In this document: positions 39,602-46,843 of the stretch, one piece after another
Layout: each line of letters begins with the position of its first letter
Position numbering within the stretch: position 1 is the first letter of the stretch
DNA from: Bacteroidaceae bacterium
GTDB lineage: Bacteria > Bacteroidota > Bacteroidia > Bacteroidales > Bacteroidaceae
Reading direction: 5' to 3'
NCBI GenBank assembly: GCA_016292045.1
Contig: JAEEZX010000018.1
Location: 1 to 64,000, forward strand
DNA: 64,000 nucleotides
Translations under genes and position numbers: made by a program
The notes under the pieces: generated by a model
Databases searched by the model: none
Told to the model about the DNA's origin: nothing
What the model saw: only the letters and a program-made list of their open reading frames with translations

Positions 39602-40915
39602 TTACTGATATACTTTACGTTTGTCAACAACACGGACGGCCTTGCCTTCACTCACAGGGAGACTGCCCTTTGAGACGAGACGCACGATGGGTTTCAAAAG
39701 GATTTCGTCGCCTAACTGATGACGTATTTCCTTCTCCAATGACTGCAACTTTGCGAAGTCGTCGGTACCCTCGTTTACCTCTACCTCTACGGTCATCTGG
39801 TCGTTGTTGTCCTCTGTGCTCAGAGTGATGAGATAGTTGGAACCCAACTCGGGGAACTTCATCAGTATCTTCTCAATCTGAATCGGGAAGATGTTGACGC
39901 CACGAAGCACAATCATGTCGTCGCTCCTGCCCTTCATTCTGTCAAGACGCACGTGATTGCGTCCACAAGGACATGTGCGTCCGAGCACACGTGTGAGGTC
40001 GCGCGTGCGATATCTGATAAGGGGCATAGCCTCACGACGGATGCTTGTCAGCACGAGTTCGCCAATCTCTCCGTCGGGTACGGGCTCCAAGGTGTCGGGA
40101 TCTACAATCTCAACGATATAGTAGTCTTCCCAGAAATGAAGACCGTTCTGCTCCTTACACTCAAAACCGACACCGGGACCGCACATCTCGGACATACCGA
40201 AAGAGTTGTAGGCCTTCACGCCGAACATATTCTCGATACGCTTGCGCTGCTCCTCAGAGTGAGGCTCGGCACCGATGGCAAACACCTTCAGTTTTGTGTC
40301 CTTGCGGGGATCGACACCCTGCTCCTGCATCACCTCGTAGAGACGGGTGAGATACGACGGGATAGCATGAATGGCTGTCGTGCCGAAGTCCTTAATGAAC
40401 TTAATCTGACGCAATGAGTTACCTGCAGCTGCGGGAACGGTGAGCATACCCAGACGCTCTGCACCATACTGGAAACCGAGACCGCCTGTGAACATACCGT
40501 AGCCGGATGAGTTCTGGAATACGTCGTCAGGACGCAGACCTACCATCCAGAGATTACGGGCCACCTGATTAGCCCACTCGTCGAGGTCGCGCTGCGTGTG
40601 GAGAATCACGGTAGGATTACCCGTCGTGCCGCTGCTGGAGTGCAGACGCACGCATTCGCTCAGGGGCACAGCAGCAAGTCCGAAGGGATATGTGTCTCTG
40701 AGGTCCTGCTTAGTGGTGAAAGGAAGCTTGCGCACATCCTCTGGAGAATTGATGTCCTCAACGCTGAGGTTCATCTCCTTGAACTTCTTTGCATAGAAAG
40801 GAACATTCTTACAATGTTCGAAAGTTTCACGCAGACGCTCCGTCTGCAGCTTGCTTATCTCCTCCCGCGAGAGGGTCTCGTATTCGGGATGGAGATATGG
40901 TGATTTAACATCCAT
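39602..40915 (-). CDS. paaK: Phenylacetate-CoA ligase family protein, paralogue 1
   Basis: Adenylate-forming CoA ligase, 437 residues, converting an aryl-acetate, CoA and ATP to aryl-acetyl-CoA, AMP and PPi. The phosphate-binding loop is HSSSGTTGNPTV; later motifs are YNSFGMSEMCGPGVGFEC and YRTRDLTRVLGRTCPCGR (a Cys pair typical of the family). A second paralogue lies at 42249-43559 on the other side of an aminotransferase gene; the two differ throughout, so they probably use different acids, such as phenyl- and indole-acetate. It overlaps the aminotransferase gene by 11 bases. Confidence 0.94.
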   Translation of the reverse strand: MDVKSPYLHPEYETLSREEISKLQTERLRETFEHCKNVPFYAKKFKEMNLSVEDINSPEDVRKLPFTTKQDLRDTYPFGLAAVPLSECVRLHSSSGTTGNPTVILHTQRDLDEWANQVARNLWMVGLRPDDVFQNSSGYGMFTGGLGFQYGAERLGMLTVPAAAGNSLRQIKFIKDFGTTAIHAIPSYLTRLYEVMQEQGVDPRKDTKLKVFAIGAEPHSEEQRKRIENMFGVKAYNSFGMSEMCGPGVGFECKEQNGLHFWEDYYIVEIVDPDTLEPVPDGEIGELVLTSIRREAMPLIRYRTRDLTRVLGRTCPCGRNHVRLDRMKGRSDDMIVLRGVNIFPIQIEKILMKFPELGSNYLITLSTEDNNDQMTVEVEVNEGTDDFAKLQSLEKEIRHQLGDEILLKPIVRLVSKGSLPVSEGKAVRVVDKRKVYQ

Positions 40916-42212
40916 GGTCTATGTGAAATTGTTTGATGCGTTGTGTGAAAAGTGTCTCTTGCTCCTTGCGGAAGAATGATGTGCAGATGCGGACACCCTG
41001 CTGTGTGGACCCCATCGTGTCCAACGGGAATACAGCGATACCGTATGTCATCAGTTCGCGGGTGAGCTCCAGATCTGTCATACCGGGATACTGCACGGTG
41101 AAATAGAATCCGTCTGCAAGAGGAGCACCCATATCGTTGTCGTACACCAGATAGAAACCGTTGGCAAGCAGCACGTCTTTCATGAACTTTGCCCTGCGAC
41201 CGTATTCCTTCACATCATCGAGGAAGTTGTATGCTCCGCTGACAGCTGCTTCCATAAGTGCTGCCATAGCGTGCTGTACGGAATGCGTGGTGCCGCTGGA
41301 GAGCGTATACATCAGACGTCCTACGAAGAAATCTCCGAAAGCCCCCACTCCGAAATTCTTCTGCAAGGGAGCGAACACACGATGGAAGAGTTCGTTGGAG
41401 ATACACGTCACACCGATACGCTGACCTGCATAGGAGAAAGCCTTCGAAGCTGAAACCCACAGCACGTAGTTGTCTGTGTAGCGGGCCACCGTTGCCTGAT
41501 AAGGCGCCTCATAGGGATGAGAGAGGTCGCGACGGAAATCCATTGCGAAATATGCCAAATCCTCCAGCACAATGACATCGTGCTTCGTGGCGAGCTGGCC
41601 GATACCCTTGAGTTCTTCCTCTGTGAAACACACCCAGGATGGGTTGTTGGGATTGGAGTACACAATGGCACAGATATTGCCCTTGGAGATAATCTCCTCG
41701 AGTTTCTTTATCAGTTCTGCACCGCGATAGTTGTAGATGTCGAGAGCTTCGTGCTTAAGGCCTATCACATCACACTGGGTCGTCTGCACAGGGAAACCCG
41801 GCTGTATGAGCAGCACGGTATCCTGCTTTGAACCGGCGAAAGCATGACGGATTGCCATAAACGTGGCGAAGGTGCCTTGCATGCTGCCCGTTGTGGGCAC
41901 ACATCCCTCCGCATCGATATCCACACCGATGAAAGCCTTCACAAAATCAGAAGCCGCCTTCTTGATGCGAGGTATACCCCCGTTGGGAGGATATATCGTA
42001 GCGCATCCGGAGCGAAGAGCTTCCGCCTCTGCTTTCATTGCGATTTCAGAAGGTTTCAAACCAGGCACACCCATCTCCAGATGGATTACCTCCTCGCCCG
42101 TCTTTTCTTCAATCTGCTTGGAGAGCGCCTGTATATCACGAATGGTGGCCTGAGAAAAATCCCCAAGCCCCATTCCGTCTATAATCCTGTTTACTTGTTC
42201 TTTATCAAACAC
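40905..42212 (-). CDS. Class I/II (fold type I) aminotransferase
   Basis: PLP-dependent aminotransferase, 435 residues. The Schiff-base Lys is in WVSASKAFSYAGQRIG; other marks are YSNPNNPSW and the start EVIHLEMGVPGLKPS. The context (iorAB and paaK) points to aromatic amino acids and their 2-oxo acids as substrates, linking aryl-pyruvates to Phe, Tyr or Trp. It lies between the two ligase genes, overlapping paralogue 1 by 11 bases and separated from paralogue 2 by 36 bases. Confidence 0.9.
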   Translation of the reverse strand: MFDKEQVNRIIDGMGLGDFSQATIRDIQALSKQIEEKTGEEVIHLEMGVPGLKPSEIAMKAEAEALRSGCATIYPPNGGIPRIKKAASDFVKAFIGVDIDAEGCVPTTGSMQGTFATFMAIRHAFAGSKQDTVLLIQPGFPVQTTQCDVIGLKHEALDIYNYRGAELIKKLEEIISKGNICAIVYSNPNNPSWVCFTEEELKGIGQLATKHDVIVLEDLAYFAMDFRRDLSHPYEAPYQATVARYTDNYVLWVSASKAFSYAGQRIGVTCISNELFHRVFAPLQKNFGVGAFGDFFVGRLMYTLSSGTTHSVQHAMAALMEAAVSGAYNFLDDVKEYGRRAKFMKDVLLANGFYLVYDNDMGAPLADGFYFTVQYPGMTDLELTRELMTYGIAVFPLDTMGSTQQGVRICTSFFRKEQETLFTQRIKQFHIDHGC

Positions 42213-42248
42213 GATAAACTGTGAATATTTAGTTATGAGATTAAATTG

Positions 42249-43559
42249 TTAGTGCCAATTCGAGAAGTCGCGCTTATCGTTCACATGTTTAGCCTTGCCA
42301 GTGGAGCGTTCGATTGTGCCAGGCGGCTGAATGTGAATGTTGGGTTTGATACCGGTGAGAGATACCAGACGGTCGTAGAGCGGCTTGATGAACGGCATCT
42401 GCTTGCCGGGATTGGGCGAGAAGAACTCTTCGCGCAACTCGACGTCGAGATCGAATGTATCCTCGTTGCCCTTGCGGTCCACCGTGATGAAATACTGCGG
42501 AGTGAATGCAGGGAATTCTGTGAGCACCGTCTCTATCTGGCTGGGGAATACGTTTACACCGCGAATGATGAGCATATCGTCGCTGCGACCCAGCACCTTA
42601 CCCATTCTCACGGCTGTACGGCCGCACTTACAGGGTTCGTAGATAAGGCTGGTGAGGTCGCGGGTGCGATAGCGAAGGATGGGCATAGCCTCCTTGCAGA
42701 GCGAAGTGATTACCAACTCGCCCACTTCACCAGGAGCAACGGGCTTCAGGGTCTCGGGATTGAGTATCTCGGGCAGGAACATATCCTCCCACACGTGTGT
42801 ACCGTCCTGATATTCGCACTCACCGCCCACACCGGGACCGCACATCTCCGTGAGACCGTAGATGTCGATGGCCTTGATGTGGAACTTGGCTTCCAGTTCG
42901 CGACGGATGCCCCATGTCCAAGGCTCTGCGCCGAAGAAACCGACACGCAACTTCAGCTTGGAGACATCCACCTTGTTCTTTTCCATCACCTCGGCAAGGT
43001 GCAGGGCATACGAAGGAGTGCAGCAGATGGCAGCTGTGCCCATGTCCTGCATCAGCATAATCTGCTTCTGCGAATTACCGGCAGAGGTGGGCAACTGCAC
43101 AGCACCCAGCTTGGCTGCTCCGTCGTGGGCACCGAGTCCGCCTGTGAAGAGGCCGTAGCCGTAGGCCACCTGCACCACATCGCCGGGACCTATATCACCC
43201 ACAGCCAAAACGCGGGCAACACACTCGCTCCACATATCGAGGTCGGCTTGTGTGTAAGTGCCGACAACAGGTTTTCCCGTGGTACCGCTGGAAGCGTGTA
43301 TACGGCGAATCTCGCTCATGGGAACAGCCTGCAAGCCGTAGGGATATTCATCACGCAGGTCGTGCTTTGTTGTGAAAGGCAACTTGGTGACATCGTCAAC
43401 AGACTTGATGTCTTCCGGCTTCACACCCAGTTCGTCCATCTTCCTCTTGTAGAAGGGGACATTCTCGTAGCATCGCTTCACGGTGGCAGCCAGCCTCTCG
43501 CTCTGCAGCTTTCTCATGTCCTCGCGGGACATGCACTCCATTTTAGGATTGAAAATCAT
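42249..43559 (-). CDS. paaK: Phenylacetate-CoA ligase family protein, paralogue 2
   Basis: A 436-residue aryl-acetate CoA ligase with ASSGTTGKPVVGTY, YGLTEMCGPGVGGEC and YRTRDLTSLIYEPCKCGR. It directly follows iorB (20-base gap), as is usual for the aryl-pyruvate oxidoreductase/ligase pairing in anaerobes, where the ligase run in reverse can give ATP from aryl-acetyl-CoA. Compare with paralogue 1 downstream. Confidence 0.94.
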   Translation of the reverse strand: MIFNPKMECMSREDMRKLQSERLAATVKRCYENVPFYKRKMDELGVKPEDIKSVDDVTKLPFTTKHDLRDEYPYGLQAVPMSEIRRIHASSGTTGKPVVGTYTQADLDMWSECVARVLAVGDIGPGDVVQVAYGYGLFTGGLGAHDGAAKLGAVQLPTSAGNSQKQIMLMQDMGTAAICCTPSYALHLAEVMEKNKVDVSKLKLRVGFFGAEPWTWGIRRELEAKFHIKAIDIYGLTEMCGPGVGGECEYQDGTHVWEDMFLPEILNPETLKPVAPGEVGELVITSLCKEAMPILRYRTRDLTSLIYEPCKCGRTAVRMGKVLGRSDDMLIIRGVNVFPSQIETVLTEFPAFTPQYFITVDRKGNEDTFDLDVELREEFFSPNPGKQMPFIKPLYDRLVSLTGIKPNIHIQPPGTIERSTGKAKHVNDKRDFSNWH

Positions 43560-43579
43560 ATCTGTAAGTATAGTTTAAT

Positions 43580-44155
43580 TTACATTCCGCATGCCTTCAC
43601 TCCTGCGTCGAAGGCCTTCAGGTTGGCTTCCACCACCTGCTCTCCCTTGCGGGCGAACACCGTAGCGATGGCCTCGCGAAGACTCTCCACAGAGAGAATA
43701 CCGATGGCAGGAGCAGCCATACCCAGCAACACCATGTTGGCACCGCGGGGATTGCCGCAGTCCTTTGCCACAGTCTCGATGTCGAGCTTCACACTGGGAA
43801 GAGTGTCCAGCTCCTTCTGCATGGCATCCTCGTCGGGATAGTTGGGGATATTGACGAAAGGCTTCGAACTTGTCACTATCCTGCCCTCTTTGCTCAGGTA
43901 TGCAAGATAGCGCATCGACTCCATGGGTTCCATAGAGATGATGAGATCGGCACCGGCCTCTGCAATGAGGTCGCTCCAGATGGGCTCGGTGGACAGACGC
44001 AGATTCGACTGCACGTCTCCGCCGCGCTGACTCATGCCGTGCACCTCAGCCTGCTTGAGATAGAGACCGGCCTTTGTGGCAGCCTCGCCTATGATGGTTG
44101 CGATGGAGAGAATGCCTTGTCCTCCCACACCGCACAGTATGATATCCTTTTTCAT
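43580..44155 (-). CDS. iorB: Indolepyruvate:ferredoxin oxidoreductase, beta subunit
   Basis: A 191-residue gamma-domain-type subunit of the aryl-pyruvate oxidoreductase, beginning KKDIILCGVGGQGILSIATI, which is typical of 2-oxoacid oxidoreductase gamma domains. With IorA it converts aryl-pyruvates and CoA to aryl-acetyl-CoA, CO2 and reduced ferredoxin, reversibly. The ATG at 44155 makes a four-base overlap with the iorA stop, so subunits are made in step. Confidence 0.94.
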   Translation of the reverse strand: MKKDIILCGVGGQGILSIATIIGEAATKAGLYLKQAEVHGMSQRGGDVQSNLRLSTEPIWSDLIAEAGADLIISMEPMESMRYLAYLSKEGRIVTSSKPFVNIPNYPDEDAMQKELDTLPSVKLDIETVAKDCGNPRGANMVLLGMAAPAIGILSVESLREAIATVFARKGEQVVEANLKAFDAGVKACGM

Positions 44156-45729
44156 TGCTTCTTGGCTCTTGCGTGACGGGCGAAAGTCTGGATACACTCT
44201 CTGCGAGGTATGATGACGGAAACACCCTTGTATTCGATTTCTTCCTTTATCACCTTTGTGATTTCAGGCATGTTCTTGGGCAGGGGCACTACGACGCGCA
44301 CGTGCTCGGGCTCTACGCCAAGTCCCAGACAGATTGCCTCGAACTTATTGGTTCCGGCAGAATCCTGTCCGCCTGTCATACCCGTTGTCAGGTTGTCGGA
44401 AATAATCACCGTGATATTCGACTTGTCGTTCACGGCATCCAGCAAACCTGTCATACCGCTGTGTGTGAATGTGGAGTCGCCAATCACAGCAACGGCAGGG
44501 AACAGACCTGCATCGGCAGCACCTTTGGCCATAGTGATGCTGGCGCCCATATCCACACAGGAAGAAAGACTCTTGAAGGGAGGCAGAGCACCCAGAGTGT
44601 AGCAACCGATGTCGCCAAACACCCTATGGTCGGGATAAGATGCCAGCACTTCGTTGAGCGCTGTGTAGACATCCCTGTGACCGCAGCCCTGACAGAGCTG
44701 AGGGGGACGCGCAGCCATATTCTGCGCAGCGGCAAACACAGCACCGGTCTCCTTACCCAGAGCCTTTGCCACGCTGTCGGGAGTGAGTTCGCCCGTTCTG
44801 GGAAGATCGCCGGTCAGACGTCCCTTGACGGGATAACCGGCACCCAGCAGGCCCTTCACCATCTCCTCCACAACGGGCTGTCCGTCCTCAATCACCATCA
44901 GACAATCGCACTTAGCAGCCAGAGCCTTGATTTTATCCTCGGGCAGAGGATACTGTGATATCTTCACCAGATTGGCCTCATTGCCGACAGCCTCCTTCAC
45001 ATAGTTGTATGCGATACCGCAGGCAAGGATACCCATCTTCGAGGATGAAGACTCCACCTTGTTGTATACACTCTCCTCAGAGGCAGCCTTCATGGCATCC
45101 TGCTTCTCCAGCAGAGCGACATACTTTCTGCGGGCTATGCCGGGCAGAAGCACCCAGGCATCCGTAGAAGGAGACAGCGGCTTCTCGGCAACGGGCTCTG
45201 TGATTTCCACAGCGGCACGGGAGTGGGCCAGACGGGTCACAACACGCAATACAACGGGTTCGCCGATGCGCTCTGAGAATTCGAAGGCAGATGCCATCAT
45301 GTCGTAAGCCTCCTGCTGATTGGAGGGCTCGAAACAAGGCACAAGAGCAAACTTGGCATAGAAGCGCGAGTCCTGCTCGTTCTGCGACGAGTGCATCGAG
45401 GGGTCGTCGGCGGCGAGCACCACCAGACCGCCCTTCACACCTGTGATGGCACTGTTTACAAAAGCGTCGGCACAGACATTCATACCCACGTGCTTCATAC
45501 ACACGAGAGCTCTCTTGCCGGCATACGACATACCTAAAGCGGCCTCCATCGCGGTCTTCTCGTTGGTACACCAGCGGGAATGCACTCCGCGCTCCTTGGC
45601 CAGAGGATTGTTTTGGATAAATTCTGTAATTTCGGTGCTGGGCGTTCCAGGGTAAGCGTAAACGCCACTTAAGCCGGCATTAATCGCTCCCAAGGCTATC
45701 GCTTCATCACCTAAAAGAAGTTTTTTCAT
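44152..45729 (-). CDS. iorA: Indolepyruvate:ferredoxin oxidoreductase, alpha subunit (no C-terminal ferredoxin domain)
   Basis: A 525-residue TPP-binding catalytic subunit. The N-terminal pyrimidine-binding domain starts LLLGDEAIALGAINAGLSGV; the C-terminal half has the cluster-linked CQGCGHRD and the TPP motif around GDIGCYTLG and GDSTFTHSGM. Archaeal IorA proteins continue into a two-cluster ferredoxin domain, but this one stops at RRECIQTFARHARAKKQ, so electrons must leave through a separate carrier. The short form seems usual in Bacteroidales. First gene of the operon, with its promoter at 45762, divergent from the queuosine transporter gene. Confidence 0.94.
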   Translation of the reverse strand: MKKLLLGDEAIALGAINAGLSGVYAYPGTPSTEITEFIQNNPLAKERGVHSRWCTNEKTAMEAALGMSYAGKRALVCMKHVGMNVCADAFVNSAITGVKGGLVVLAADDPSMHSSQNEQDSRFYAKFALVPCFEPSNQQEAYDMMASAFEFSERIGEPVVLRVVTRLAHSRAAVEITEPVAEKPLSPSTDAWVLLPGIARRKYVALLEKQDAMKAASEESVYNKVESSSSKMGILACGIAYNYVKEAVGNEANLVKISQYPLPEDKIKALAAKCDCLMVIEDGQPVVEEMVKGLLGAGYPVKGRLTGDLPRTGELTPDSVAKALGKETGAVFAAAQNMAARPPQLCQGCGHRDVYTALNEVLASYPDHRVFGDIGCYTLGALPPFKSLSSCVDMGASITMAKGAADAGLFPAVAVIGDSTFTHSGMTGLLDAVNDKSNITVIISDNLTTGMTGGQDSAGTNKFEAICLGLGVEPEHVRVVVPLPKNMPEITKVIKEEIEYKGVSVIIPRRECIQTFARHARAKKQ

Positions 45730-45761
45730 ATTTAAACGATTTTTTTTGCGTAAAATCGCGA

Positions 45762-45769
45762 CAAAGATA
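45762..45769 (-). promoter_or_regulatory. -7 promoter element of the iorA operon
   Basis: TATCTTTG on the minus strand, 32 bases before the iorA ATG. Confidence 0.7.
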
Positions 45770-45782
45770 GTAAAAATTTTCG

Positions 45783-45790
45783 TAACTTTG
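45783..45790 (+). promoter_or_regulatory. -7 promoter element of the queuosine transporter gene
   Basis: TAACTTTG on the plus strand, 40 bases before the ATG at 45831. It lies 13 bases from the oppositely oriented iorA element, so regulation of the two could interfere. Confidence 0.7.
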
Positions 45791-45830
45791 CGCCCCAGAG
45801 TACTTGAAAACCTCTTTAAAAACAAGATTT

Positions 45831-46526
45831 ATGTTAAAAAACCGCTCAGTGAGCGTATCCTTCATGCTGATGGGGATACTTTTTTGCTCCTGTTTAATCA
45901 TCAGCAACCTTCTAAGCGTTAAGCTGCTCCGAATAACAGACTCTCTTTCCATCTCGGCAGCCATCATCATTTTCCCTGTGACATACATCCTCAACGACTG
46001 TATCGCGGAGGTGTGGGGCTATCGCAAGGCGCGCCTTATTATATGGATGGGATTTCTCATGAATTTCTTCTGCGCAGCTGTGGGAATGATAGCCGTCGCT
46101 CTTCCTGCCGCCGACTTCTGGAAAGCAAATGAGGCTCACTTCGACTTCATGTTCACGCTGGCTCCGCGAGTTGCAACCGCATCGTTGGCCGCATTCCTCG
46201 TGGGCAGTTTCCTCAACGCTTATGTTATGTCGCGCATGAAACTCTCTAGCGAAGGACGTCATTTCTCCGTGAGAGCCGTCGTCAGCACACTTTGGGGCGA
46301 AAGCGCAGACAGCTGCATCTTCTTCCCGTTCGCCTTCTGGGGACTCATGCCGCCCGACGAACTGCTGAAACTCATGGTGATGCAGGTGCTTCTCAAGACG
46401 GCCTACGAAATCGTCATGCTGCCCGTCACTTATCGTATTGTGATTGCCGTGAAGCGATTCGAAGGCACAGATGTGTTCGACAAGGATCTCAAGAGCTACA
46501 ACCCCTTCCATCTGTCCGACCTCTAA
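45831..46526 (+). CDS. yhhQ: Queuosine precursor transporter (YhhQ/DUF165 family)
   Basis: A 231-residue inner-membrane protein with about six transmembrane segments (first FMLMGILFCSCLIISNLLSV). The family signature lies in TYILNDCIAEVWGYRKAR, and WGESADSCIFFPFAFWG follows. The family imports queuine-related bases such as preQ1 or preQ0 for tRNA modification. Import of precursor suggests salvage rather than full synthesis, but no other queuosine gene is in the window. No preQ1 riboswitch is evident in the 40-base leader. Confidence 0.92.
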   Translation: MLKNRSVSVSFMLMGILFCSCLIISNLLSVKLLRITDSLSISAAIIIFPVTYILNDCIAEVWGYRKARLIIWMGFLMNFFCAAVGMIAVALPAADFWKANEAHFDFMFTLAPRVATASLAAFLVGSFLNAYVMSRMKLSSEGRHFSVRAVVSTLWGESADSCIFFPFAFWGLMPPDELLKLMVMQVLLKTAYEIVMLPVTYRIVIAVKRFEGTDVFDKDLKSYNPFHLSDL

Positions 46527-46843
46527 CTGTAAGATGTTTTTACACGGATTCTTGGCCAAGCAAACCTTCTGACAGAAAATTTCCGCTCACATTTTCAACA
46601 AGTTACAATTTTGATAAGCTCTTTCAGCCTGTTCTCAGACTCCCTGCAGAGTCGCTGCAGAGTGCTTGCAGAGGCTTAGAAACGCTATTTTTTGTAAAAT
46701 ATTATGAGTGGCGAAGAGAGGATGCTGCAAGGAGGAAGAAAGGCGCTAAAGTTCACACAATCACAAAAAAATGGCATAAAATCTCTCCAAAGGAGCGTTA
46801 TTTCACATTTTTTAGTTAACTTTGCGCTGGATTTTGAGAAAAA
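46527..46843. other. Gene-free interval with an 11-bp triple repeat and a promoter
   Basis: No gene. Three 11-bp units (CTGCAGAGTCG, CTGCAGAGTGC, TTGCAGAGGCT) lie at 46644-46676; two related units occur at 14525-14546. The -7 element TAACTTTG of the next gene is at 46817-46824 on the plus strand, 19 bases before its ATG. Confidence 0.75.

Noticed and set aside
42246..43841. Open frame of 531 codons opposite paaK paralogue 2 and iorB
   Set aside because: Antisense to conserved genes; low-complexity His/Val-rich translation typical of complement reading.
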